Under the pieces are notes generated by a model. The model saw only the letters and a list, made by a program, of their open reading frames with translations. It made no database searches and had not been told where the DNA came from. From an uncultured Rhodospirillales bacterium (GTDB lineage Bacteria > Pseudomonadota > Alphaproteobacteria > Kiloniellales > Kiloniellaceae), in the NCBI GenBank assembly GCA_913060675.1, contig CAJXUS010000002.1:62001-126000 (forward strand): 64,000 bases of DNA, written 5' to 3'. The position numbers and the translations under genes were made by a program. Below are positions 43,648-52,046 of the stretch, one piece after another. How positions within the stretch are numbered: position 1 is the stretch's first letter; each line of letters opens with the position of its first letter.

Positions 43648-45282
43648 ATGAATAAAAAAGTACTAGTGCTGTTACTTTTAATCGTGGCTATCGCTGCGGG
43701 CATCTTCTTTTACATGAAAAAAGGGGAAGAGCAGGTAGCAGAAAAGAAAGTCGAAGAACCAGCAAAAGAAATGGTTTTCCATCGTGGAAACGGCCAAGAG
43801 CCAGGAAGTCTTGATCCACAAATTTCCGAAGGGGTTCCTTCTTCGCATATTCTTCGTGATATTTTCGAAGGTCTTACGGCGGAAAATACTGATGGCTCCC
43901 TCATTCCTGGTCAAGCTGAAAGCTGGACAATTAGTCCCGATGGCACAAAATTTACTTTCAAACTGCGTGCTGATGCGCTTTGGAGTAATGGTGACCCAGT
44001 AACAGCCCACGATTTCGTTTATGCATGGCAACGTGCTGTTGCTCCTGCAACAGGTTCCGAATATTCGTTCTTACTCTACCCACTTCAAAATGCTCAGGCT
44101 ATTGCGGGTGGTGAAGAAAAAGATCTATCTCAGTTGGGTGCAAAAGCACTTGATGATAGAACTCTCGAAGTTCAACTCGAAGGTCCTGCCCCTTATTTCT
44201 TGGGTATGATCACACACTCCGTTGCCTATCCTGTTCACAAAGCAACAGTTGAAGCGCACGGTGAAAAATGGACACGTCCAGAAAATATCGTCTCAAACGG
44301 TGCGTTCAAACTTTCAGAGTGGACTCCTCAATCACGTATTGTTTCTGTTAAGTCTGATACTTATTGGAATAAAGACACGGTTAAACTGGATAAAGTTGTT
44401 TATTATCCAACTGAAAGTCAAACCACTGCTCTTAAGCGTTATCGCGCGGGTGAGCTTGATTGGACTTATGAAGTTCCAAACGACCAGATTAAGTGGATCA
44501 AGGAAAATATGGCTGACGAATTCCACGTCACTAATTACCTTGGGACTTATTACTATGGCTTTAACATGACAAAGCCTCCGTTCAATGATCCGAAGCTACG
44601 TAAAGCTTTCTCAATGGCGATTGATCGTGACATTCTGACTACTAGTATTGTAACTGCTGGTGAAGTACCTGCTTACGCTTTTGTTGTGCCTGGTGTAACT
44701 GGTTATGATGCTGTTTATTCTGACTTTAAAGCCAAAGAACAGGCTGCTCGTAATGCAGAAGCTGTGAAGCTTTATGAAGAAGCTGGGTACTCCAAAGACA
44801 ACCCACTTGAAATTGAGCTTCGCTATAACACGAGTGATAATCACAAGAAAATCGCTATTGCTGTTGCAAGCATGTGGAAGAAAACTTTTGGTGCCAAAGT
44901 GAACCTCGTGAACGAAGAGTGGAAAGTTTATCTTGAAACTCGGAAACTGAAGCAAGCTACACAAGCGTTCCGTGCTGGTTGGATCGGAGATTACAATGAT
45001 CCAAATACCTTCCTGGAACTTTGGTTGTCTGATTCAGGCCTAAACGATACTGGCTTTAATGATCCAGAATTTGACAGCCTTCTGAAGCAAGCGGGCATTG
45101 AGCAGGATTCTGAAAAACGCAAGCAACTTCTTATGAAAGCTGAGGGGATTTTCCTTGAAGCAAACGCCGTTGCGCCAATCTATCACTACGTTACAAAACG
45201 TATGGTTAAGCCTTATGTTAAAGGCTGGAAAAGCAACGTAATGGACCATATCCGTTCTCAGTATATTACTGTTGAGAAATAG
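43648..45282 (+). CDS. oppA: Oligopeptide ABC transporter binding protein
   Basis: A 544-residue SBP_bac_5 family protein. Core marks are FHRGNGQEPGSLDPQISEGVPSSHILRDIFEGLTAENTDGSLIPGQAESW, VTAHDFVYAWQRAVAPATGSEY and FNMTKPPFNDPKLRKAFSMAIDR. The N-terminus MNKKVLVLLLLIVAIAAGIFFYMKKGEEQ has a hydrophobic stretch but no clear cleavage site or lipobox, so the protein may stay anchored to the inner membrane facing the periplasm. It heads oppABCDF. Confidence 0.93.
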   Translation: MNKKVLVLLLLIVAIAAGIFFYMKKGEEQVAEKKVEEPAKEMVFHRGNGQEPGSLDPQISEGVPSSHILRDIFEGLTAENTDGSLIPGQAESWTISPDGTKFTFKLRADALWSNGDPVTAHDFVYAWQRAVAPATGSEYSFLLYPLQNAQAIAGGEEKDLSQLGAKALDDRTLEVQLEGPAPYFLGMITHSVAYPVHKATVEAHGEKWTRPENIVSNGAFKLSEWTPQSRIVSVKSDTYWNKDTVKLDKVVYYPTESQTTALKRYRAGELDWTYEVPNDQIKWIKENMADEFHVTNYLGTYYYGFNMTKPPFNDPKLRKAFSMAIDRDILTTSIVTAGEVPAYAFVVPGVTGYDAVYSDFKAKEQAARNAEAVKLYEEAGYSKDNPLEIELRYNTSDNHKKIAIAVASMWKKTFGAKVNLVNEEWKVYLETRKLKQATQAFRAGWIGDYNDPNTFLELWLSDSGLNDTGFNDPEFDSLLKQAGIEQDSEKRKQLLMKAEGIFLEANAVAPIYHYVTKRMVKPYVKGWKSNVMDHIRSQYITVEK

Positions 45283-45309
45283 GAAACTCCCGGTTTCCCA
45301 ATAATGTAT

Positions 45310-45346
45310 CGGCGCGTTGTCAAAGTGATGACGCGCCGGACTTTTT
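45310..45346 (+). terminator. Attenuating hairpin between oppA and oppB
   Basis: CGGCGCGT / ACGCGCCG stem (45310-45317 with 45331-45338) followed by GACTTTTTG. Inside the operon it probably lets only part of transcription continue, giving more binding protein than permease. Confidence 0.75.
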
Positions 45347-45361
45347 GTTAGGATATGTTAT

Positions 45362-46282
45362 ATGTTTTCGTTTATTTTAAAGCGTCTGGCCGGGGCTATT
45401 CCGACGCTGCTCATTATCGTGACCCTCGCATTCTTTTTGATCCGCGCTGCTCCTGGCGGACCTTTTGATAAAGAACGCTCAGTCCCCGCAGAAGTCGCTG
45501 CAAACTTAAATGCTGTTTATCACTTAGACGCTCCGTTGTGGGAACAGTACTTGTATTATCTTGGAAATGCCGTTCAAGGCGATTTTGGACCTTCATTTCA
45601 ATATAGAGATTTTACTGTTACGGAGTTGATCGGGGCTGGTTTTCCTGTATCCCTAACCCTTGGTCTAACTGCAATTTTCTTGGCGATTACAATTGGTATG
45701 TCGCTGGGGGCAATTGCTGCATTGAAACAAAATTCAGCCATTGATTATGCCGTTATGGCGACGGCGATGATAGGAATTACAATTCCTAACTTCGTCATGG
45801 CGCCACTGTTAACATTGGTCTTTGGTGTTTATTTACACGTTCTCCCGGTCGGAGGTTGGGGCGACGGTCCTGCGCAGGCACTGCTTCCTGTAATCGCTCT
45901 GGCCTTACCTCAAGTAGCCTATATTGCGCGATTAACCCGTGGATCTATGATCGAAGTATTGCGATCTAACTTTGTTCGGACCGCGCGCGCCAAAGGTCTT
46001 CCAGAGAGATTGATGCTCACCCGTCATGCAATGAAAGCAGCGATGCTGCCTGTTGTATCCTATCTTGGTCCAGCTTCTGCAGCTGTGATTACCGGCTCTG
46101 TTGTTATTGAACAGATTTTTGGCATCCCAGGAATTGGACGTTACTTCGTTCAAGGAGCTCTAAATCGTGATTACACACTCGTCATGGGTGTCGTGATTTT
46201 CTACGGAACTTTGATCCTTTCCTTCAACCTGATCGTTGATATCATTTATGGTTTCCTTGATCCGAAAGTGAGGATGGGCTGA
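45362..46282 (+). CDS. oppB: Oligopeptide ABC permease OppB
   Basis: A 306-residue permease with six helices. N-terminus MFSFILKRLAGAIPTLLIIVTLAFFLIRAAPGGPFD; EAA motif region RSNFVRTARAKGLPERLMLTRHAMKAAMLPVVSYLGPASAAVITGSVVIEQIFGIPGIGRYFVQGALNRDYTLVMG. All of it is standard for OppB. Its stop overlaps the oppC start by one base. Confidence 0.94.
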   Translation: MFSFILKRLAGAIPTLLIIVTLAFFLIRAAPGGPFDKERSVPAEVAANLNAVYHLDAPLWEQYLYYLGNAVQGDFGPSFQYRDFTVTELIGAGFPVSLTLGLTAIFLAITIGMSLGAIAALKQNSAIDYAVMATAMIGITIPNFVMAPLLTLVFGVYLHVLPVGGWGDGPAQALLPVIALALPQVAYIARLTRGSMIEVLRSNFVRTARAKGLPERLMLTRHAMKAAMLPVVSYLGPASAAVITGSVVIEQIFGIPGIGRYFVQGALNRDYTLVMGVVIFYGTLILSFNLIVDIIYGFLDPKVRMG

Positions 46283-47181
46283 TGGCTATTGATATGAATG
46301 TTAAAGGCGCAATGGCTGTCGAGAAAGAGATCCAAGGCCGCAGTCTTTGGCAAGATGCCTTTCGGCGGTTATTGACCAATAAGGCCTCTGTGGTCAGTTG
46401 CGTTGTATTGTTCTTGATCGTTACGGTTGCCCTGATTGGGCCAATGATCCACCCTCATCCTTTTGATGAAGTTTATTGGGATTATATCCAGGCTGCACCT
46501 GATGCAGAGGCTGGATTCTTTTTTGGAACAGACACCAACGGTCGAGATCTTTTTGTGAGATCACTTTATGGTATTCGTATATCCATGCTGGTTGGTCTGG
46601 TTGCAACAGGCGTGTCTCTCATCATCGGCGTAACATACGGAGCAATCTCAGGCTATGTTGGTGGTAAAACAGATCACATCATGATGCGGTTTGTGGATAT
46701 CATGTATTCAATGCCGTTTATGTTCTTTGTGATCCTTTTGATGGTGATCTTTGGGCGCAACATCTTTTTGATTTTTGCGGCTCTGGGCGCGGTAGAATGG
46801 CTAACCATGGCCCGTATCGTTCGTGGGCAGGCTTTGTCCATCAAAAACCGAGAGTTTGTCGAAGCAGCGCGTGCCTCGGGTGTAAGTGGCTTTAACATTA
46901 TTCGACGCCACATCATTCCGAATGCACTTGGCCCGGTGATTGTATATGTGACCTTGACCATTCCGCAGGTGATCTTGATTGAGAGTTTCCTCTCTTTCCT
47001 TGGCCTAGGCGTGCAAGAGCCAATGACCAGTCTTGGAGTGTTGATTTCAGAGGGAGCGCAACAAATGGAATCTGCACCATGGACGCTTATATTCCCTGCC
47101 ACTGCACTGGCGATTATCCTGTTTTGTTTTAACTTTATTGGCGATGGTCTGCGCGATGCGCTTGATCCTCGTGACCGTTAA
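46282..47181 (+). CDS. oppC: Oligopeptide ABC permease OppC
   Basis: A 299-residue permease. It has the OppC N-terminal cytosolic segment GRSLWQDAFRRLLTNKASVVS, the FFFGTDTNGRDLFVRSLYGIRISM block, and the EAA loop REFVEAARASGVSGFNIIRRHIIPNALGPVIVYVTL. It ends IGDGLRDALDPRDR, typical for the family. Confidence 0.94.
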   Translation: MAIDMNVKGAMAVEKEIQGRSLWQDAFRRLLTNKASVVSCVVLFLIVTVALIGPMIHPHPFDEVYWDYIQAAPDAEAGFFFGTDTNGRDLFVRSLYGIRISMLVGLVATGVSLIIGVTYGAISGYVGGKTDHIMMRFVDIMYSMPFMFFVILLMVIFGRNIFLIFAALGAVEWLTMARIVRGQALSIKNREFVEAARASGVSGFNIIRRHIIPNALGPVIVYVTLTIPQVILIESFLSFLGLGVQEPMTSLGVLISEGAQQMESAPWTLIFPATALAIILFCFNFIGDGLRDALDPRDR

Positions 47182-47195
47182 GGGAGGTCTTGAAA

Positions 47196-48173
47196 ATGAG
47201 TGATATTATTCTTGAAGTGAAAGACCTTTCCGTAACTTTCTCTACGCCTGAAGGACCCGTTAACGCGGTGAACAATCTCAACTTTACCATTGAGGCTGGA
47301 GAGGCCTTGGGAGTTGTTGGAGAATCTGGGTCAGGTAAAAGCCAAACCTTCCTCGCGATAATGGGATTGCTGGCGACGAACGGTACGACAACAGGTAGTG
47401 CCAAATTGTTGGGAAAAGAGCTTATTGGTCTGAGTACTGACGAACTTAATAAAATCCGTGGGCAATCCATGTCTATGATTTTCCAAGACCCGATGACGTC
47501 TTTGAACCCCTACATGAAGGTTTCTAAGCAGTTAACTGAAGTACTTGTTTTGCATCGAGGGATGACCGAGGCCGAAGCCAGAGCTGAAGCGCTTCATATG
47601 TTGGATAAGGTCGGTATTCCAGAAGCAAAAAGTCGCTTTGACATGTACCCACATGAATTTTCAGGGGGGATGCGTCAACGGGTGATGATTGCTATGGCAC
47701 TGCTTTGTGAGCCGGCTTTGCTCATTGCGGATGAACCGACAACGGCATTGGATGTAACAATTCAGGCTCAGATCCTCGATCTGATGAAAGATCTAAAGCG
47801 CGAGTTCAATACAGCGATCGTTATGATCACCCATGATCTTGGTGTTGTGGCGGGTCTTTGCGATACCTTGAATGTCATGTATGCGGGCCGAATAGTGGAA
47901 CGTGCCCCTGTTGAAGGTATCTACTCAGGCCCACGTCACCCTTATACGCAAGGGCTTTTGGCTTCTACCCCGAGGCTGGATGAAAAGGCGCATGATAATG
48001 AATTGGTCACTATTGCAGGGCAGCCGCCGAACCTACAACGTTTGCCTCTAGGTTGTTCTTTTGCGCCGCGTTGTGCGCATGTAAAAGATCGATGCTTGTG
48101 TGAAAAACCGCCTTTATTTCAAACACCGAGCGGAAGTCAAAACGCTTGTTATATGGAGGAGGGACTATCATGA
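47196..48173 (+). CDS. oppD: Oligopeptide ABC ATPase OppD
   Basis: A 325-residue ATPase. Walker A is GESGSGKSQ, Q-loop IFQDPMTSLNPYM, signature FSGGMRQRVMIAMAL, Walker B LLIADEPTTALDVT. The C-terminal oligopeptide-type extension has GCSFAPRCAHVKDRC with cysteines for a 4Fe-4S-like cluster. Start at 47196 behind AGGGAGG. Confidence 0.95.
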   Translation: MSDIILEVKDLSVTFSTPEGPVNAVNNLNFTIEAGEALGVVGESGSGKSQTFLAIMGLLATNGTTTGSAKLLGKELIGLSTDELNKIRGQSMSMIFQDPMTSLNPYMKVSKQLTEVLVLHRGMTEAEARAEALHMLDKVGIPEAKSRFDMYPHEFSGGMRQRVMIAMALLCEPALLIADEPTTALDVTIQAQILDLMKDLKREFNTAIVMITHDLGVVAGLCDTLNVMYAGRIVERAPVEGIYSGPRHPYTQGLLASTPRLDEKAHDNELVTIAGQPPNLQRLPLGCSFAPRCAHVKDRCLCEKPPLFQTPSGSQNACYMEEGLS

Positions 48174-49159
48174 GTGCTTCCCAAGATGTTCTTCTTGATG
48201 TGAAAGATTTAAAAGTTCACTTTTCAATTCCAAGCGGTATTTTGTTTGGCAAGCCTAAATTATTAAAAGCCGTTGATGGTGTTTCTTTTCAGGTACGTGC
48301 TGGCGAAACACTGGGTATTGTCGGGGAATCAGGCTGTGGTAAATCGACCCTTGGCCGTGCGGTATTGCGCCTTCTTGAACCGACAGCTGGCCAAGTGGCT
48401 TGGTTTGGCCAGGAAATGGGAGATATGAAATCTGGTGAACTTAGAAATGTTCGTTCAGACCTTCAGGTTATCTTTCAAGACCCCTTAGCTTCTCTTGACC
48501 CACGCATGACAATTGGACAGATAATTTCTGAGCCTTTGGTCACTCATTATCCAAAATTGTCAAAAAATGAGGTCAAAGAAAAAGTCAAAGCCATGATGAA
48601 AAAGGTTGGCTTGCTACCTGACCAGATCAATCGTTACCCGCATGAATTTTCGGGGGGGCAGTGCCAACGTATTGGTATTGCACGCGCGATGATTTTAGAG
48701 CCAAAGTTGATTGTGTGTGATGAAGCCGTTAGTGCCCTTGATGTGTCTATTCAGGCTCAAATTGTGAATCTTCTAATGGGCTTGCAGAAAGAGTTTGGGC
48801 TCAGCCTGATTTTTATCTCTCATAATTTGAGCGTTGTCCGTCACATTAGCCAGCGTATCATGGTGCTATATCTGGGGCGGATGATGGAAGTGGCTGATAG
48901 AGATCAGATCTACTCTAATCCTTTTCATCCCTATACCAAGGCCTTGATATCAGCGGTGCCCATTCCTGACCCTAATGTTGAACGGAATAAGGAACATGTT
49001 GCGCTGAAAGGAGACTTACCTAGCCCCTTGAATCCACCATCTGGATGTGTGTTCCGAACACGGTGTCCTTTTGCCAAGAATATATGTGCTTCTGAAGTTC
49101 CTGAACTAAAGGTCTATGATGGGAAAAGAGAAGCGGCTTGTCATTTTATCGAAGAGTGA
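48170..49159 (+). CDS. oppF: Oligopeptide ABC ATPase OppF
   Basis: A 329-residue ATPase. Walker A is [10 protein letters not shown]-loop [13 protein letters not shown], signature [15 protein letters not shown] (Q-C-Q-R in place of the common Q-R-Q-R), Walker [15 protein letters not shown]. The C-terminus has [15 protein letters not shown]. Start at 48170 behind GGAGGAGGG, overlapping oppD by four bases. Confidence 0.95.
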   Translation: MSASQDVLLDVKDLKVHFSIPSGILFGKPKLLKAVDGVSFQVRAGETLGIVGESGCGKSTLGRAVLRLLEPTAGQVAWFGQEMGDMKSGELRNVRSDLQVIFQDPLASLDPRMTIGQIISEPLVTHYPKLSKNEVKEKVKAMMKKVGLLPDQINRYPHEFSGGQCQRIGIARAMILEPKLIVCDEAVSALDVSIQAQIVNLLMGLQKEFGLSLIFISHNLSVVRHISQRIMVLYLGRMMEVADRDQIYSNPFHPYTKALISAVPIPDPNVERNKEHVALKGDLPSPLNPPSGCVFRTRCPFAKNICASEVPELKVYDGKREAACHFIEE

Positions 49160-49222
49160 TGGCGGCGTAGCGACAGAAACTCTTTGGGTCTGATTGTTCT
49201 AATGATGATTAGGAATGGTTAA

Positions 49223-49260
49223 TAAAAGTTGTGATCCCATGGGGTCACAACTTTTATTTT
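49223..49260 (+). terminator. Terminator of the opp operon
   Basis: 16-bp stem with one G-U pair (TAAAAGTTGTGATCCC with its complement) and a 2-base-plus loop, followed by TTTTATTTT. Confidence 0.88.
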
Positions 49261-49567
49261 GGCTTAAATTTTAGCCTCAAATATCTACAATTTTATGGGT
49301 ATTTGAAGGTGTTTTGAGGTTATAAAGGTAAGGCTTTCAAATGAATTGATTTATCTAAAATTTTAGTAACTTAAATATTTGAAAATAAACGTAAAATAAT
49401 TTTATACTTTTATTTTGTAAGTGTAATTTGTGTAAAATTTTACATAAATTAAGTAATAATATGTATAAATAATATGTATTTTAATATTTGTAAAAATTAA
49501 TCATTTAAATCTCCATTTGTACTATAATTGTTCTTGTCATTACTTGAATTGGATTGTGGTACTGCAA
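49261..49567. other. Very AT-rich region upstream of the RTX gene
   Basis: Composition drops sharply to mostly A/T, with many TATA- and TTTTA-like runs. No gene. Such a stretch often marks a silenced or acquired locus, or a multi-promoter region for a regulated surface protein. No individual promoter can be singled out. Confidence 0.5.
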
Positions 49568-52015
49568 ATGGTTGATACTTCTGGAAATGAGAATATTACA
49601 CAGAATACAGATAATAGTGGTGCTACTCGAGTGGGTGATCGTGTAGAGCATGTTGTCAGTAAACCTGTGTCTGGTCAGGAAGTCTCCGTGCATGCCGTCG
49701 CGTCGGATAATTACATTCTCGATTTCAATATTGGGGACGCAGATGTTTCCCAAAATTCCGACAACCAATTAACCCTTACATTCAATGATCAAAGCCGTAT
49801 TACATTTGTTGATCTCGCAGGTTATGAAGATGGCCAAGGCCCGCAACTCATCTCTGGTGGGGAGCAGATTGATATCCCCGGCCTGTTCGAACTTCTGGCG
49901 GAACTCAGATCAGAAACTCCGTTAGAAACCGCTGCTGGAAACAGTTTGTCTGCACAAGGCGGAGGTGGTTCTGTATATGATGAGGACTTTGGTGAAAGCT
50001 TAGAAGGATTAACTGGAAGCGGGGCTCTTGGATTAGGGAACGCTTCTCCGATTGAACTTGTAGAACAAGAGGGCGACGACCAAACCGAAGAGGTCCAACC
50101 CGCGCAAACAGAGCTACAAGGCAATGATAACGCTCCTGATGAAAACCCAATTGAAGAAGCTAAAGCAGAAGATTGTGAACTAGAATTACCCGTAACCTCC
50201 AATCTTATTGAGGGCGACGAAAGAAATAATACTCTCCGAGGAACAGATCAATCAGATGAAATCCGTGGCTACGGTGGGCATGACAGAATTTATGGTAGCG
50301 ATTCTGCAGATGTAATTATTGGTGGTCAAGGAAATGACAGCCTTCGAGGCGAAGGCGGGGACGATGTTTTCTTGGTAGAAGGTTCTGATCAAGGCGCTGA
50401 TCGGTTTAATGGCGGTACTGGAAACGATACGATACACGGTAGTGAAGGGGATGATGTCATTACCGTTTCCCATTTGACCCAGGGTGATTCCATCGAGGAA
50501 ATAGATGGTTGTGGCGGTACAAATGTTCTCTCAGGTACTGATCGTAACAACACCATTGATCTGACCAATACAGTTCTTACAAATGTGGACCGCATCGAAG
50601 GTGGTGCAGGCCATGACCGCATTACGGGCTCTTCCGGTGATGATAATATCGTTGGTGGCACTGGAAACGATTATCTACGCGGTGGTGCAGGTAACGATGC
50701 TTTTGTTGTTGAAGGCAACAATCAAGGATCTGACCGTTATAACGGTGGTTCTGGAACAGATAAAATTCAGGGTACGGATGGTGACCAGACCTTGGTGGTT
50801 CAGCATCTCACCCAAGGTGATTCCATCGAAGAGATCGATCTCGGCACTGGAACCAATGTTCTTTCAGGCACTGATCGTAACAACACCATTGATCTGACCA
50901 ACACGACGCTCACCAATGTAGATCGCATCGAAGGCGGTGCAGGCCATGACCGTATCACGGGCTCATCTGGCGATGATAATATCGTTGGCGGCACAGGAAA
51001 CGATTACCTACGCGGTGGTGCAGGTAACGATACTTTCGTAGTTGAAGGCAACAATCAGGGATCTGACCGCTATAACGGTGGTTCTGGAACAGATAAAATT
51101 CAGGGTACGGACGGCGATCAAACCTTGGTAGTTCAGCATCTTACTCAGGGTGATTCTATCGAAGAGATCGATCTTGGTACCGGGACTAACGTTCTCTCAG
51201 GTACAGATCGTAACAATACCATTGATCTGACCAATACGACGCTCACCAATGTGGACCGCATCGAAGGTGGTGCAGGCCATGACCGCATTACTGGATCATC
51301 AGATGACGATATAATCGTTGGCGGAACCGGGAATGATTATCTTCGCGGGGGTGCTGGGGATGATATCTTTATTGTTGAAGGAAGCAATCAGGGTTCTGAC
51401 CGTTATAACGGTGGTTCGGGGACAGATAAAATTCAGGGATCTGATGGCGACGATACATTGATTGTACAACACTTTACCTTGGGTGATTCTGTTGAAGTCA
51501 TTGATCTCGGTGCTGGTTTAAATACCCTGATGGGGACATCGGGAAATAATACGATTGATCTAAGTAACACTCTTCTTACTGGCGTTGATACGATTGATGG
51601 TGGCGCAGGTCATGACCGGATGACAGGCTCAGACGGTGATGATATTTTGATTGGTGGTGAGGGGAATGATGTTCTCCGAGGAGGAAACGGAAACGACAGC
51701 TTTACCTTTAATCTATCGCTTGATGCTGGGGGCAATAGCTCTGCTGAAGGACGTGACACCGTCATGGATTTCCAAGCCGGAGATAAGCTTGTTTTTTCAG
51801 ATATTATATCAGACCTAGGCGATCCTGCAGATCCGTTATCTGCGTTGGATAGCCTTGGTGACGTATCGGTTGTTGATGGCGGTGCAGGTCGCAATGTTTC
51901 GATCAATTTTGGCGACGGAGACAGCATAACCCTAAGAGGATTGGGGACAGCGGGTAACATGCTTGATTCGCTACAGGATCTTGAAGATCATGGTATCCTT
52001 ATCGATGTCCTCTAA
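49568..52015 (+). CDS. RTX-type calcium-binding protein with type I secretion signal
   Basis: An 815-residue predicted exoprotein. The N-terminal region (SGQEVSVHAVASDNYILDFNIGDADVSQNSDNQLTLTFNDQSRITFVDLA) resembles the start of large type I-secreted adhesins. An acidic linker follows. From about residue 205 there are RTX nonapeptides (GGAGHDRITG, GGTGNDYLRG) within a 111-residue repeat. The C-terminus has DTVMDFQAGDKLVFSDII...ITLRGLG...LEDHGILIDVL, the VCA0849-type type I target domain. I use ATG 49568; an earlier ATG has no ribosome site. No HlyB/HlyD/TolC genes are in the window. No enzymatic domain seen, so possibly an adhesin or S-layer-like protein. Confidence 0.85.
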   Translation: MVDTSGNENITQNTDNSGATRVGDRVEHVVSKPVSGQEVSVHAVASDNYILDFNIGDADVSQNSDNQLTLTFNDQSRITFVDLAGYEDGQGPQLISGGEQIDIPGLFELLAELRSETPLETAAGNSLSAQGGGGSVYDEDFGESLEGLTGSGALGLGNASPIELVEQEGDDQTEEVQPAQTELQGNDNAPDENPIEEAKAEDCELELPVTSNLIEGDERNNTLRGTDQSDEIRGYGGHDRIYGSDSADVIIGGQGNDSLRGEGGDDVFLVEGSDQGADRFNGGTGNDTIHGSEGDDVITVSHLTQGDSIEEIDGCGGTNVLSGTDRNNTIDLTNTVLTNVDRIEGGAGHDRITGSSGDDNIVGGTGNDYLRGGAGNDAFVVEGNNQGSDRYNGGSGTDKIQGTDGDQTLVVQHLTQGDSIEEIDLGTGTNVLSGTDRNNTIDLTNTTLTNVDRIEGGAGHDRITGSSGDDNIVGGTGNDYLRGGAGNDTFVVEGNNQGSDRYNGGSGTDKIQGTDGDQTLVVQHLTQGDSIEEIDLGTGTNVLSGTDRNNTIDLTNTTLTNVDRIEGGAGHDRITGSSDDDIIVGGTGNDYLRGGAGDDIFIVEGSNQGSDRYNGGSGTDKIQGSDGDDTLIVQHFTLGDSVEVIDLGAGLNTLMGTSGNNTIDLSNTLLTGVDTIDGGAGHDRMTGSDGDDILIGGEGNDVLRGGNGNDSFTFNLSLDAGGNSSAEGRDTVMDFQAGDKLVFSDIISDLGDPADPLSALDSLGDVSVVDGGAGRNVSINFGDGDSITLRGLGTAGNMLDSLQDLEDHGILIDVL
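50519..51517 (+). repeat. Three 333-bp tandem repeats in the RTX gene
   Basis: Units start at 50519, 50852 and 51185. Each encodes 111 residues from TNVLSGTDRNNTIDLTNT to DSIEEIDLGTG. A fourth, more diverged partial unit starts at 51518. The units keep near-identical protein but many silent base differences, so they are not fresh copies. Confidence 0.92.
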
Positions 52016-52046
52016 GTTTAGATAATTTGGTGTTGTACAATTTAAT

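Noticed and set aside
50519-51517. Regular repeats that could suggest a CRISPR-like array
   Set aside because: The unit is 333 bp, continuous and in frame inside an RTX gene, with no short repeat/spacer pattern and no cas genes in the window.
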